DNA of 64,000 nucleotides from JAYWXI01 sp036016955 (GCF_036016955.1 NZ_JAYWXI010000001.1:62001-126000), one strand, 5' to 3'. Positions 7,908 through 17,398 are shown, counted from the first letter of the stretch. Numbers and translations are program-made. Notes: generated from the sequence alone by a model not told the origin.

Positions 7908-9818
7908 TTAAGCCAAGGCATAAGTGCGAAAATTAAGCATTTTTACGCGGCCTTCGTCCAATAGATCGATCAGGGTTTCCAGCAGAATTTCTTTACGGTG
8001 GAATTTCAATTGGAGGGCGATTTGTTCAATGGTGGCCGGTCCGTTTTTCAAAACCGTTTCGATGGATTGAGAGACGGAATGTTTTGGCCCGAAAACCGAC
8101 TGGGCTTTGTTTTTGCAGGTGCTGCATTTTTGGCAATTTTTCGTGTTTTTTTCGCCGAAATAAGCCAAAATGAGTTTCATTTTACAATAGTCTTCCTCTC
8201 GGAGAAAAAACTTCATTTCTTCCCACTTCTGAAGTTTATTGCGTTGTATTTTTTCAAAGAGAGTCCAGTAGCGGTTTTCGATGTATTTATCGTTTCGTTC
8301 TTTTAGGAAGCGGAGGCTCATTTGGGCTCCGTCAATGTAATGGAGGTGGTTTTTCTGATGCGCTCCGATGAGGTTTTCTTTTAAGATTTCGGGGGTGGTT
8401 CCCAGCTTGGAAGCCAGAGTGTTTTCACTGAAATGAGCTTTTTGTTGGCTTATGCCGGCAAGGTTTCTCAAAAGCAGTTCGATGAAGTAGGCCTCTTTGG
8501 ACGGAAGGAGATCCAGCTGCTCGGGAAGAATTTTGAGTTCCAAGGTGGATAAGCTTTTTTGACTATTGAGGTAGATGATTTCCTGATGATGCAAAAAACC
8601 TAAAACGTTTTTTATCTTAGCATTGGAGCACCGCGTAAAACGGCGAATGCTTTCTGTATGGAGTTGAAAAGTCTCCTGAGGCAATTCGTTTTCGCAAACT
8701 TGGAATTTTGAATAAATGTAGCGGATGATATTCAGGTATTCGGTTTTGCTGGGGATTTGATTTCCCAAGATATCGTCAAAATTTTGGAGCTCCTGAGGGT
8801 TCCATAGCAGGTGCGTGTAACTTTCTTGGCCGTCTCTTCCGGCCCGGCCGATTTCCTGGTAGTAATGCTCCAAAGAAGAGGGAGGAGAATAGTGAATCAC
8901 CAGGCGCACGTTATCTTTGTCAATTCCCATTCCGAAGGCATTGGTGGATACCAAAATGCGGGTATCGGAGTTTTGCCATTGTTTCTGTCGGCGGTGCTTT
9001 TCTGCCGAAGGAAGACCGGCGTGGTAAAAATCGACATTTTGATGCCCTTTGGCATTGAGAAAACGGCTTAATTCCTCGGCGTCTTTTCGTGTTCGGGTGT
9101 AGATGATTCCAGAAACAGGATTGTAGGTCAATAGGTCGTGAATAAGCTGGTGTTTGTCCGAAACTTTATGGGTAATCAGGGAGAGGTTTTCTCGGCGGTA
9201 GCTTTTTTGGAAACATTGAGGTTGTTTTAAACCTAATTTTTCGATGATTTCTTTGATGACCATCGGGGTAGCGGTTGCCGTTAAAGCTAAACAAGGAAGA
9301 GCTTTGAAGTTGGCTCTAAAGATTTTGATGTTTTGATAGCTTGGGCGGAAATCTTGTCCCCATTCGGAGATGCAGTGTGCTTCGTCTACAGCGATGAAGG
9401 ATAAGTCGAACTCTTCGGCGAGGCTTAGAAATTTAGGATTGCTGAGTCGCTCCGGCGAGACGTAAAGAATTTGGACTAATCCATTTTTGCATCGGTTTAG
9501 AAGTTCGTCTTCCTCGAAGTCCTCCAATTCCGAAGAAAGGTATTCGGCCTCAATTCCTCGGGCTTGCAACTGATCAACTTGGTCTTTCATCAGGGCAATC
9601 AGGGGGGAAACAACCAAACACATTCCTTCCGTTATTAACGAAGGCAGTTGGTAGCATAAGGATTTGCCTCCTCCCGTGGGCAGCAGAGCCAAGGTGTCGT
9701 GTCCGCTCACAATACTGTCGATAATGGCCTCTTGGGAATCCCGAAACGCTGTGTATCCCCAAAAGTGCTTGAGGGTATCGTACTTAAGTTTTTGATAGTT
9801 TTTGGAAACGGGATTCAT
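7908..9818 (-). CDS. recQ: ATP-dependent DNA helicase RecQ
   Basis: 636 residues. Superfamily 2 helicase motifs are clear: LLPTGGGKSLCYQLP (Walker A), DEAHCISEWGQDFRP (DEAH box plus the RecQ aromatic loop), TATATP, GIDKDNVRLVIHY and QEIGRAGRDG. The RQC region follows, with a zinc cluster formed by CKMK and CQKCSTC at about residues 565-590, then a winged helix. There is no HRDC domain. The ATG at 9818 was chosen; the frame extends to 9857, but the added residues lie within the terminator hairpin of the preceding gene and lack family similarity. Confidence 0.94.
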   Translation of the reverse strand: MNPVSKNYQKLKYDTLKHFWGYTAFRDSQEAIIDSIVSGHDTLALLPTGGGKSLCYQLPSLITEGMCLVVSPLIALMKDQVDQLQARGIEAEYLSSELEDFEEDELLNRCKNGLVQILYVSPERLSNPKFLSLAEEFDLSFIAVDEAHCISEWGQDFRPSYQNIKIFRANFKALPCLALTATATPMVIKEIIEKLGLKQPQCFQKSYRRENLSLITHKVSDKHQLIHDLLTYNPVSGIIYTRTRKDAEELSRFLNAKGHQNVDFYHAGLPSAEKHRRQKQWQNSDTRILVSTNAFGMGIDKDNVRLVIHYSPPSSLEHYYQEIGRAGRDGQESYTHLLWNPQELQNFDDILGNQIPSKTEYLNIIRYIYSKFQVCENELPQETFQLHTESIRRFTRCSNAKIKNVLGFLHHQEIIYLNSQKSLSTLELKILPEQLDLLPSKEAYFIELLLRNLAGISQQKAHFSENTLASKLGTTPEILKENLIGAHQKNHLHYIDGAQMSLRFLKERNDKYIENRYWTLFEKIQRNKLQKWEEMKFFLREEDYCKMKLILAYFGEKNTKNCQKCSTCKNKAQSVFGPKHSVSQSIETVLKNGPATIEQIALQLKFHRKEILLETLIDLLDEGRVKMLNFRTYALA

Positions 9819-9850
9819 TTCGTAAAAGTAAGGAAAAAGAAGAATTGTGA

Positions 9851-9882
9851 AAAACAAAAAACCACGCTTAGCGTGGTTTTTG
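9851..9882 (-). terminator. intrinsic terminator after the OmpA genes
   Basis: Stem 9861-9868 / 9870-9877 flanked by complementary A and T runs, directly downstream of the leftward OmpA gene ending at 9907. It could also work in the other direction. Confidence 0.75.
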
Positions 9883-9906
9883 TTTGAAGAAAAGTTAATT
9901 TCTCAA

Positions 9907-11364
9907 TTATTTAGCTTCGAAGTAAACCCTTCTGTTTGCTCTGTTTTTCCACTCAGGGCATTTAGAGGCAGGGTTACACTCCGGATACTTAAGGTCTTTT
10001 TTACCTCTACCGATTGCGTTGAGTCTTCCGCTTTCTACTCCATTTTGAATCAAGTAGTTTTTAACGCTGTTAGCTCTTCTTTCGGATAGCTTTTGGTTAT
10101 AGGCATCACTTCCTTTTGTATCGGTTCCTCCGATGATATTGTAAGAACCGGGAGAGGAGTTGATATAGCTTACTGCATTGTTAAGAATAGGAGTGTTGGA
10201 TGGAAGAATTCGATCAGAATCAAAATCAAACTCGATGCCTTCCAACGTTTTGGTATTGTCTGTAACAAAGCCTTGGCTCATTACAGGCGCATGGGTCGGA
10301 CAGCCGTTATTTTCTACAGGACCAGGTACGGTAACACACTTATCGTAAAGGTCAATCACCCCATCCAAATCCGTATCAAGAGCAACACCAGCACCGTCCA
10401 CTCTCGCACCAGCCGGCGTATCCAACTGTCTGTCCCAATCGTCACAAACGCCATCGTTATCGGCATCTCCTTTCTTACAAACTTCAAATTCAGGCGTGTT
10501 GTTCTCCATGACATCCAGCTTGTAATAAATCTCTTGAAGAGGATCATGCCAGAACAAATGAGATTGGTGTTTACCCAATTTCAAAGTCAAACCAAGGGTT
10601 GCATTGAAGAAGTTATCGGAAACCTGATCTTCTCTCCGGTTGATAGCGCTGTATTGCTCGCCACCGCCATCGAAAGAATCATCACCAGTAACAACGTACA
10701 TTAGACGCCCTTCCACGTCAACTCTTCTGGAAATTTTATATTTAAGTCCCGCTCCGGTTTGTCCGAAAAGTGAGCTAAGTTTAAAGGGCTTAACCTCCGT
10801 CATAAGGTGTTGACCGCTTGCATCTTCGGCATAAGCTCTGTAAGCCAATGTTCCAATACCGGCATACCCATGGATTGCCCAACGGTAAGGCGATTTGTTG
10901 TCCACTCTACGGAAAAGGTTGGAGAAATTGATGTCTCCCAATAAGGAGATTGCATCGTATTGGGTTCTTGCACCTACCCCTTTGCCAAGTGCTATATTTC
11001 CGGTGGTGGTGTTATCGGTTTTTGTATTGAAAGCTCCTTGTCTTGTTTCCCCTTTATCGTACTGAAGTTTTAAGCCAAAAGCGTGGGTGATGGCCTTATC
11101 CACACTAAAATAAGCGGAGTAACCGAAAAGATTTTTGCCGTTTCCGTTTTTGATGGACGTAAGGTCGGCCGACTGAACCAAAGGTACTCCTCCTCCGAAG
11201 GAAAGAGACCAATCGTTGAATCTCTTTGATTCTTGCGTGAAAGGACTCACGTTAGCCGAACCGGAGGAGAACGTGTTAGGGTACTCTCCCGTGTTCGCAT
11301 TTTGAGCGATAGCAGTGGCCGGTATGGTAAGAGCCAAAGCCAGGCTAGCGAAATTAAGTTTCAT
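9907..11364 (-). CDS. OmpA family outer-membrane protein (copy 1)
   Basis: 485 residues: signal peptide (to AIAQ), an N-terminal eight-strand-type barrel domain, a calcium-binding thrombospondin type 3 segment (DADNDGVCDDWD, DTDLDGVIDLYD) at about residues 298-345, and a C-terminal OmpA peptidoglycan-binding domain with GTDTKGSDAYNQKLSERRA and GRGKKDLKYPEC. It should link outer membrane and peptidoglycan. The paralogue 48 nt upstream shares the whole layout. The preferred codons differ from those of neighbouring low-expression genes, consistent with an abundant protein. Confidence 0.93.
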   Translation of the reverse strand: MKLNFASLALALTIPATAIAQNANTGEYPNTFSSGSANVSPFTQESKRFNDWSLSFGGGVPLVQSADLTSIKNGNGKNLFGYSAYFSVDKAITHAFGLKLQYDKGETRQGAFNTKTDNTTTGNIALGKGVGARTQYDAISLLGDINFSNLFRRVDNKSPYRWAIHGYAGIGTLAYRAYAEDASGQHLMTEVKPFKLSSLFGQTGAGLKYKISRRVDVEGRLMYVVTGDDSFDGGGEQYSAINRREDQVSDNFFNATLGLTLKLGKHQSHLFWHDPLQEIYYKLDVMENNTPEFEVCKKGDADNDGVCDDWDRQLDTPAGARVDGAGVALDTDLDGVIDLYDKCVTVPGPVENNGCPTHAPVMSQGFVTDNTKTLEGIEFDFDSDRILPSNTPILNNAVSYINSSPGSYNIIGGTDTKGSDAYNQKLSERRANSVKNYLIQNGVESGRLNAIGRGKKDLKYPECNPASKCPEWKNRANRRVYFEAK

Positions 11365-11412
11365 AAAATTGTATTTTAGTTTAATAAATGATCAGTTGTT
11401 ATTTGCCCCTAG

Positions 11413-12894
11413 TTATTTGGCTTCGAAGAAGACTCTTCGGTTGGCTTCGTTTTTCCACTCGGGACACTTGGTTGCAGGATCACATTCAGGGTATTTTAAA
11501 TCCGTCATTCCTCGCCCTTCAGCGATAAGCATACCAGGCGTTACTCCGCGGTCAGTAAGGTATTTGACTACGGCATCGGCTCTGCGCTGAGACAATTTTT
11601 TATTGTAGGCAGCAGATCCTCTGGTATCCGTTGCGCCCACCACAATATATTGGGTGTTTTTATCCAACGATTTTATAATTTCAGCCGCATGATTCATCTT
11701 ATCAAAAGATTGTGGTCGGATAACGTCGCTATTTAGAGCAAATTCGATTCCTTCAAAGTCTTTGTTGATGGTTTCAATAGAAGAAACTGAAGTAACCACA
11801 GGACCTGGAGCAGGAGCCGGGCAACCTTTGTTTTCAATCGTGCCAGGAACCGTAACGCACTCGTCGTACAAGTCAATAACTCCGTCTAAATCCGTATCAA
11901 GGGCAACGCCTGCGCCATCCACTCTTGCGCCTGCCGGGGTATCTAATTGTCTGTCCCAATCGTCGCAAACCCCGTCGTTATCCGCATCTCCTTTTTTACA
12001 AACTAGATAATCCTTAGGCATGGATTCAAGCGCATCCATTTGGTAGTACACTTCCTGAAGAGGGTCGTGCCACTGTAAGTGGGAAAGATGTTTCCCTAGT
12101 TTGAAAGAGAGCCCTAAAGTTGCAGTTAGCAAGTTGTCAGAATTGTTTTTTTTGACAAAATTATAAGGGTATTCGGTTTCTCTGTAGGTTCCGAGAATCA
12201 TATCGTTTTCCCAGCCGCCTCCGTCGAACTCGTCGTCTCCGGAAATCATGTACATGGCACGGGCTTCAATGTCCACTCTGCGGGAAACTTTATATTTCAA
12301 TCCTAGACCTCCTTGGTAGAAAAATGAAGCGATATCCAGTTTTTGATCTACTTCAAGAGGGACTCTTTGTCTAAGAGGGGTGTCGTCGGTCAAGTACGTG
12401 TTATACCCCATAAAGCCAATACCCGCGTAGCCATGAACGGACCAACGATAAGGCGAGAAATTATCGACTCTTCTCAAAAGATTAGAGAAGTTAATGTCTC
12501 CCAATAAGTTGATTTGATGAAATTTAGTCCATGCCTGACCAACTCCCCAGCTGGGGTTTACCACGGCAGATTGGTTGCTCTTCCCAGATTGGTATTGCAG
12601 GGAGAGTCCAAAGATATGATTGATTTGTTTGTCTAAACTAACGTAAGCAACCCAGCCCCAATCGATGGGTCTTCCTTTATTAATAGATACCAAATCGGCA
12701 GACTGCATTAATGCTGTTCCACCTCCGACGGACACTGCCCAGTCGTTAAATTTTCTCGCATTATTGTCAAAAGGTTTAACGTCTTTTGACCATGAGGAAA
12801 ACGTGTTCGGATACTGATCTTTCTGTACCGAGACGCTGTCCTGTGCGTATATCGCTATAGGTAGAGAAAGCGACAGCAGTAAACTTAATTTCAT
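11413..12894 (-). CDS. OmpA family outer-membrane protein (copy 2)
   Basis: 493 residues with the same architecture as the downstream copy: signal peptide (to IYAQ), barrel domain, thrombospondin type 3 repeats and an OmpA C-terminal domain (GATDTRGSAAYNKKLSQRRAD). The stretch around the calcium-binding repeats is nearly identical in protein to copy 1 (Glu for Lys before CVTVPG being the visible difference), while many codons differ synonymously. That points to purifying selection since an old duplication, not a recent copy event. It lies 12 nt after folK on the same strand, so folK may share its transcript. Confidence 0.93.
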   Translation of the reverse strand: MKLSLLLSLSLPIAIYAQDSVSVQKDQYPNTFSSWSKDVKPFDNNARKFNDWAVSVGGGTALMQSADLVSINKGRPIDWGWVAYVSLDKQINHIFGLSLQYQSGKSNQSAVVNPSWGVGQAWTKFHQINLLGDINFSNLLRRVDNFSPYRWSVHGYAGIGFMGYNTYLTDDTPLRQRVPLEVDQKLDIASFFYQGGLGLKYKVSRRVDIEARAMYMISGDDEFDGGGWENDMILGTYRETEYPYNFVKKNNSDNLLTATLGLSFKLGKHLSHLQWHDPLQEVYYQMDALESMPKDYLVCKKGDADNDGVCDDWDRQLDTPAGARVDGAGVALDTDLDGVIDLYDECVTVPGTIENKGCPAPAPGPVVTSVSSIETINKDFEGIEFALNSDVIRPQSFDKMNHAAEIIKSLDKNTQYIVVGATDTRGSAAYNKKLSQRRADAVVKYLTDRGVTPGMLIAEGRGMTDLKYPECDPATKCPEWKNEANRRVFFEAK

Positions 12895-12906
12895 TTTTAT
12901 GTTTTT

Positions 12907-13323
12907 CTAATCTAATTCTTTAAGTAAGATTTTTGAAAATTCCCTTTCGAAACAATGTTTGCGATGTGGAATTTTCAGGGTGGGGCTCGCATACACCAAA
13001 CCGGAATACCGAACAATATCAATATCAATCAACCGATCGGTATATCCTCCTAATGAGGCCGAATCCCGCTTCCTTCCCATCGCGTACTCGATTGTTTTTA
13101 TTGTTTTTAACAATGCCATAGGCGACAGGCTGGTACTGGTTACAAGCGCAAAATTATGAAAATTATTAGAACTCGCAAATTCTACGGGGCGGGTTTCTAG
13201 TATTTGGCTTTCTTTTAGGATGGGGCCTATGTGTTTTTGGATTTGTTTTTTGGCTTCTTGTAGATTTTTTTTTGGATCACCAAGGTTAGAACCGAGTAAC
13301 AAAACGACATTATTGTTCGACAT
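12907..13323 (-). CDS. folK: 2-amino-4-hydroxy-6-hydroxymethyldihydropteridine pyrophosphokinase
   Basis: Transfers pyrophosphate from ATP to 6-hydroxymethyl-dihydropterin in folate synthesis. The 138-residue protein carries LLLGSNLGD at the N-terminus, ETRPVEF, IEYAMGRKR and the diagnostic RLIDIDIV motif followed by the IPHRKHCFER region. Length is slightly short but normal for single-domain HPPK. Start at 13323; sppA diverges from it with only 33 bases between the two start codons, so their promoters must overlap or lie within coding sequence. Confidence 0.93.
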   Translation of the reverse strand: MSNNNVVLLLGSNLGDPKKNLQEAKKQIQKHIGPILKESQILETRPVEFASSNNFHNFALVTSTSLSPMALLKTIKTIEYAMGRKRDSASLGGYTDRLIDIDIVRYSGLVYASPTLKIPHRKHCFEREFSKILLKELD

Positions 13324-13356
13324 ATGGGGAAATAAAATTTAGACAGGGATAAAATT

Positions 13357-15111
13357 ATGAAAAGTTTTTTTAAGTATGTACTGGCAAATATGGTAGCCAT
13401 ACTCATTCTTTGTGGGGTGTTTTTCTTCATGTTTGTAATGGTGATTGCGGTGGCTAGTGCATCGGGGTCGGGGAAGGTGAGGCTAAAGGAAAATACCGTT
13501 CTTACACTTACATCAAAAGTGCAAATTGTGGATTCGCCCACGGAGGATCGGGAATCATTAACCTTTTTGAGTTCGGATGTCCCTCAAAATATTATGCTTT
13601 ATGATATTCTTGAGGCCATCAAACAAGCCAAAACCGACGATAAGATTAAAGGCATCAGTCTAGAGGCTGATTTTCTTAATGCGGGATTTACCCAGATTGA
13701 CGACATACGCAGGGCGTTGGAGGATTTCAAAAAGAGTGGAAAATTCGTTTATGCTTATGGTAACATGGTATCACAGTCCAGTTATTATTTAGGAACGGTA
13801 GCGGATAAGTATTATCTGAATCCTGCGGGCAGAGTGGATCTTAAGGGATTGTCTTCGGAAGTGGTTTTTTATAAAGACTTTACCGAGAAATATGGTATAG
13901 GCATGGAGGTTTTGCGGCATGGAAAATTTAAGGCGGCTGTTGAACCTTTTTTGAGGAATGAAATATCGGAAGAAAACAAGGAGCAGTTGTCTAAACTTTT
14001 GGGTGATCTTTGGGGGAATGCATCGGCGAAAATAGCGGTTTCTCGTAAGATTGATGCGGGAGCGTTTAAAACGGTTGTGGATAGTTTATACGGATTAATT
14101 CCTGAAAACACCTTGAAGTATAGACTGACGGATCAGCTGGTTCAAAAATCCGAATACGATAAGATGTTGAAAACGAAATTGGGATTGAAATCGGAGGACG
14201 AACTTCATAAAGTATCGTTTCTTAACTATATAAAATCTTATGAATCGGATAAGGAGGAAGGCGAACGGATAGCGGTTCTTTATGCTTCGGGGACGATACA
14301 GGACGGAAACGAGTACGAGGGGATTTCTTCTGAGCGTTATGTGGAATACATTAAAGAGCTTCAGCAGGACGATGAGGTTAAGGCGGTGGTTCTTCGGATA
14401 AATTCTCCTGGGGGTAGTGCTAATGCTTCGGACGAGATTCTTTTTGAACTTCAACAGTTGAAAAATAAAAAACCGGTGGTGGTTTCGTTTGGGGATTATG
14501 CGGCTTCGGGAGGTTATTATATTGCTATGGCGGCGGATAAAATTTATTCTTCGCCCAATACGCTTACCGGATCGATAGGGGTATTTGGGATGATTCCCAA
14601 TGCGAAAAAATTGGCGGAGCGCAACGGGATACGTTCGGATGTGGTTCAGACGAATGAGAATGCGAATTATATTTCTTTATTGCAGGGGCTTTCTCCCGGT
14701 GGACGAATGATGATGCAGAAAAGTGTAGAGGGCACCTATAGACGCTTCGTGAATTTTGTAGCCAAAAACAGACAGCAAACGTTTGATCAGATTGATGCTG
14801 TTGGAGGCGGAAGGGTTTGGTCGGGAACGGCAGCCAAAACGTTGGGGCTTGTGGATGAACTGGGCACCTTGAATGATGCTATAGCGCATGCGGCTTCGCT
14901 TGCAAAATCCAAAAAATACCATGTACGGAGCTATCCTGAGCGTATGGGGATTTTTGAAGAGTTTTTTGGGCAAATGGATGAGCAAGAGCTTTCTACGCGA
15001 TGGATGAAAAGCCAGTTGAGCCCGTCTCAATACGAGATTTACCGTCAGGTTAAAACTTGGGATGAAAATAAAGGGATTTTAATGGAATCGCCGTATAAAT
15101 TGGTTTTTTAA
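13357..15111 (+). CDS. sppA: signal peptide peptidase SppA, 67K type
   Basis: Membrane-bound serine protease that degrades cleaved signal peptides. The 584-residue length is that of the long double-domain form. One N-terminal membrane segment (about residues 8-30) is followed by two tandem S49 domains. The likely Ser-Lys dyad is visible: Lys192 in GKFKAAVEPF of the first domain and Ser384 in GDYAASGGYY of the second. TLTGSIGVFG follows, as usual for the family. Transcribed away from folK and ended by a perfect bidirectional palindrome. Confidence 0.95.
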   Translation: MKSFFKYVLANMVAILILCGVFFFMFVMVIAVASASGSGKVRLKENTVLTLTSKVQIVDSPTEDRESLTFLSSDVPQNIMLYDILEAIKQAKTDDKIKGISLEADFLNAGFTQIDDIRRALEDFKKSGKFVYAYGNMVSQSSYYLGTVADKYYLNPAGRVDLKGLSSEVVFYKDFTEKYGIGMEVLRHGKFKAAVEPFLRNEISEENKEQLSKLLGDLWGNASAKIAVSRKIDAGAFKTVVDSLYGLIPENTLKYRLTDQLVQKSEYDKMLKTKLGLKSEDELHKVSFLNYIKSYESDKEEGERIAVLYASGTIQDGNEYEGISSERYVEYIKELQQDDEVKAVVLRINSPGGSANASDEILFELQQLKNKKPVVVSFGDYAASGGYYIAMAADKIYSSPNTLTGSIGVFGMIPNAKKLAERNGIRSDVVQTNENANYISLLQGLSPGGRMMMQKSVEGTYRRFVNFVAKNRQQTFDQIDAVGGGRVWSGTAAKTLGLVDELGTLNDAIAHAASLAKSKKYHVRSYPERMGIFEEFFGQMDEQELSTRWMKSQLSPSQYEIYRQVKTWDENKGILMESPYKLVF

Positions 15112-15136
15112 AGAAAACCTTCTTGACGGAGGTATA

Positions 15137-15176
15137 AAAAAATCAGCAGAGTTTAAACTCTGCTGATTTTTGTTTT
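15137..15176. terminator. perfect bidirectional terminator
   Basis: Perfect palindrome centred near 15154 (ATCAGCAGAGTTT with AAACTCTGCTGAT), with A-run on one side and T-run on the other, between convergent sppA and the GlsB-like gene. Confidence 0.85.
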
Positions 15177-15191
15177 TTAATGGTAGAAAAA

Positions 15192-15446
15192 CTACTTGCC
15201 TTTGGTGGCGACGCCATAAATCCAAAGAACAATAATGGCTCCCAGTACCGCCAAGGCCATGCTTCCAAAATCGAAAGAGTCCACGGTGCCTAAGCCTAGG
15301 AAACTTCCAACGAATCCTCCTACAAAGGCTCCCACGATTCCAAGAATAATAGTCATCAACCAACCCATGCTTTGGTTGCCCGGCATAATCATTTTAGCAA
15401 GTGCTCCTGCGATAAGACCGAAAATGATCCAAGTAATAATACCCAT
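15192..15446 (-). CDS. GlsB/YeaQ/YmgE family membrane protein
   Basis: 84 residues with three Gly-rich hydrophobic segments: GIITWIIFGLIAGALAK, then WLMTIILGIVGAFVGGFVG, then ALAVLGAIIVLWIYG. This is the transglycosylase-associated protein family, commonly stress-induced; the biochemical role is unresolved. A minus-strand TAATTTTG at 15493-15500 is a likely -7 element, giving a leader of about 40 nt. It stands alone, with a terminator directly behind it. Confidence 0.9.
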   Translation of the reverse strand: MGIITWIIFGLIAGALAKMIMPGNQSMGWLMTIILGIVGAFVGGFVGSFLGLGTVDSFDFGSMALAVLGAIIVLWIYGVATKGK

Positions 15447-15573
15447 AATTTCTGTTTTTTTGTTAGACTAATTTGTTTGGTTTTACAACGTCCAAAATTA
15501 AGCCAAAGTTTTGGGGTATTTTCAATTGATGTCGAATGATGTAATTTTTTCTGAAAATTCTTAAAAGAGAAAA

Positions 15574-16527
15574 TTAACGTTTTTTGAAAAAACTATCGAC
15601 AAATTCTTCTCCGTTAAAGCGTTGGAGGTCGGTCATTTTTTCGCCCACACCGATGTATTTTACAGGGATTTGGAATTGATCGGATATGCCGATGACCACT
15701 CCGCCTTTGGCGGTTCCATCCAGTTTGGTGACGGCTAAGGCATTAACCTCTGTTGCTGCGGTAAATTGCTTGGCTTGTTCGAAAGCGTTTTGACCTGTGG
15801 AGCCGTCCAATACCAAAAGGATTTCGTGAGGCGCATCGGGAATGACTTTCTGCATCACTCGCTTTATTTTGGAGAGTTCGTTCATTAGGTTGATTTTATT
15901 ATGCAGTCGTCCGGCGGTGTCGATGATGACTACATCGGCTTCTTGGGCGACGGCACTTTGCACGGTGTCGAAAGCGACGGAGGCAGGGTCGGATCCCATG
16001 TTCTGCTTGACGATGGGGACGCCGACGCGTTCACTCCAAATGACGAGTTGGTCTACGGCAGCAGCACGGAAGGTGTCGGCTGCACCTAAAACTACTTTTT
16101 TGCCTTCGGATTTGAATTGATGAGCTAATTTTCCGATGGTGGTGGTTTTGCCCACGCCATTAACACCTACGACCATAATGACATAGGGTTTTTTGCTTGA
16201 ATCAATATTGCCGGTGCCGGCGTGAGGGTTTTCCAGGAGCAAGGCGGCAATTTCCTCTCTTAGGATTTTGTCCAATTCGTCGGTGCCCAGGTATTTGTCT
16301 CTTGCGACGCGATTTTCGATTCGTTCGATGATTTTGATGGTGGTTGCTGCGCCCACGTCCGAAGCAATGAGGATTTCCTCCAAGTCGTCTAAGACTTCTT
16401 CATCCACTTTGCTTTTACCGACGACCGCTTTGGTCATCTTTTCAAAAAAACCTTGGCTGGATTTTTCGAGGCCTTGGTCTAAGCTCTGTTTTTCTTCTTT
16501 ATTGAATATTTTTTTGAACCAACTCAT
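15574..16527 (-). CDS. ftsY: signal recognition particle receptor FtsY
   Basis: GTPase that docks SRP-ribosome complexes at the inner membrane. The 317 residues comprise the N domain (about 20-100) and G domain, with motifs GVNGVGKTTTIGKLA, DTFRAAAVDQL, DTAGRLHNK and TKLDGTAKGG. The acidic A domain of the E. coli protein is essentially missing, which is usual for short FtsY proteins in this phylum. A minus-strand TATATTTG at 16592-16599 may be its -7 element. Confidence 0.96.
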   Translation of the reverse strand: MSWFKKIFNKEEKQSLDQGLEKSSQGFFEKMTKAVVGKSKVDEEVLDDLEEILIASDVGAATTIKIIERIENRVARDKYLGTDELDKILREEIAALLLENPHAGTGNIDSSKKPYVIMVVGVNGVGKTTTIGKLAHQFKSEGKKVVLGAADTFRAAAVDQLVIWSERVGVPIVKQNMGSDPASVAFDTVQSAVAQEADVVIIDTAGRLHNKINLMNELSKIKRVMQKVIPDAPHEILLVLDGSTGQNAFEQAKQFTAATEVNALAVTKLDGTAKGGVVIGISDQFQIPVKYIGVGEKMTDLQRFNGEEFVDSFFKKR

Positions 16528-16599
16528 ATTTTTGAAATAAGTATAATGATAAGGGTTAGCTGATTTTGACAGTGGTCTTCGGTTCCGCTCACAAATATA

Positions 16600-16630
16600 A
16601 AATAAAAAAACTACTCAGAGGTGAGTAGTT
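16600..16630 (-). terminator. terminator of the rpmB-rpmG-DUF4295 operon
   Basis: Stem 16610-16617 / 16622-16629 (ACTACTCA with TGAGTAGT) followed on the minus strand by a run of seven Ts. Confidence 0.8.
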
Positions 16631-16654
16631 CTATTTTATGACTTGGGATGACGA

Positions 16655-16807
16655 TTACTTTTTTAGGAAAGCATCGACATCGTCGGCGTTCATTACTTTT
16701 TCTTCAAAAACGTAAGCTCCTGTTTTAGGGGATTTTACCATTTTCACAACTTTGGTCATTTTTTTTGACTGACCGGTTTGTAGGGATGCTACTACTTTCT
16801 TTGCCAT
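16655..16807 (-). CDS. DUF4295 family protein (50 aa)
   Basis: A basic 50-residue protein beginning MAKKVVASLQTGQSKK and ending DVDAFLKK. The size, the Lys-rich N-terminus and its position directly after rpmG match the DUF4295 proteins that accompany rpmG in Bacteroidota. A role at the ribosome is inferred from this position only. It is the last gene of a three-gene operon, 25 nt after rpmG, and is followed by the operon terminator. Confidence 0.88.
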   Translation of the reverse strand: MAKKVVASLQTGQSKKMTKVVKMVKSPKTGAYVFEEKVMNADDVDAFLKK

Positions 16808-16832
16808 TGTAAACTGGTTTTATAAAGTGTTA

Positions 16833-17015
16833 TTACTTGATTTCTTTGTGAACGGTGTACTTTTTAAGAACCGGATTGTATTTTTTTAGTTCCAGTCTTT
16901 CAGTGGTGTTCTTTTTGTTTTTTGTCGTGATGTATCTGCTCATTCCTGCAGCACCGCTTTCTTTGTGCTCAGTGCATTCCAAAATGACCTGAACTCTGTT
17001 ACCTTTTTTTGCCAT
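16833..17015 (-). CDS. rpmG: 50S ribosomal protein L33
   Basis: 60 residues with the L33 pattern: MAKKGNRVQVILECTEHK, then SRYITTKNKKNT, then LELKKYNPVLKKYTVHKE. The usual two CxxC zinc pairs of one L33 class are absent (only one Cys remains), so this is the zinc-independent form. It lies 10 nt after rpmB. Confidence 0.96.
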   Translation of the reverse strand: MAKKGNRVQVILECTEHKESGAAGMSRYITTKNKKNTTERLELKKYNPVLKKYTVHKEIK

Positions 17016-17025
17016 GACTCCCTAA

Positions 17026-17262
17026 TTATTTAATGTATCCGTTTCTTTTTGCTCTTTCTACTGCTTCCTCGATACCAACTTTGTTGATAACTCTCAATCC
17101 GTGTGCAGATACTTTCAAAGTGATGTTTTCGTCTGTCTCCGGAAGGTAAAATTTCTTTTCTAATAAGTTAATCTCAAAACGACGCTTCGTTTTGTTATTA
17201 GCGTGAGAAACGTTGTTACCAACCATTGCACGCTTTCCTGTTATTTGGCAAATTCTTGACAT
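17026..17262 (-). CDS. rpmB: 50S ribosomal protein L28
   Basis: 78 residues with the characteristic CQITGKRAMVGNNVSHANNKTKR-type N-terminus (only part quoted) and a C-terminal region with LRVINKVGIEEA. A single N-terminal Cys is left of the zinc pairs seen in some L28 proteins. First gene of the rpmB-rpmG-DUF4295 operon, with a well-formed promoter upstream. Confidence 0.96.
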   Translation of the reverse strand: MSRICQITGKRAMVGNNVSHANNKTKRRFEINLLEKKFYLPETDENITLKVSAHGLRVINKVGIEEAVERAKRNGYIK

Positions 17263-17301
17263 ATCTCGATGTTCTTTTTACAACTTTATTATTTGAGTGT
17301 G

Positions 17302-17333
17302 CAAAAGTATAAAGAAATTTTTATTTTGACAAA
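17302..17333 (-). promoter_or_regulatory. promoter of the rpmB operon
   Basis: Read on the minus strand: TTTG (17330-17333), 20-nt spacer, TACTTTTG (17302-17309). A good fit to the Bacteroidota consensus; a start site near 17297 would give a leader of about 35 nt. Confidence 0.65.
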
Positions 17334-17398
17334 TCTTTTTCGTTTTTTTCTCTATAAAATTTCACTTGGTCCTTTTTTTAAAGGGTTGGTTTCCAATT

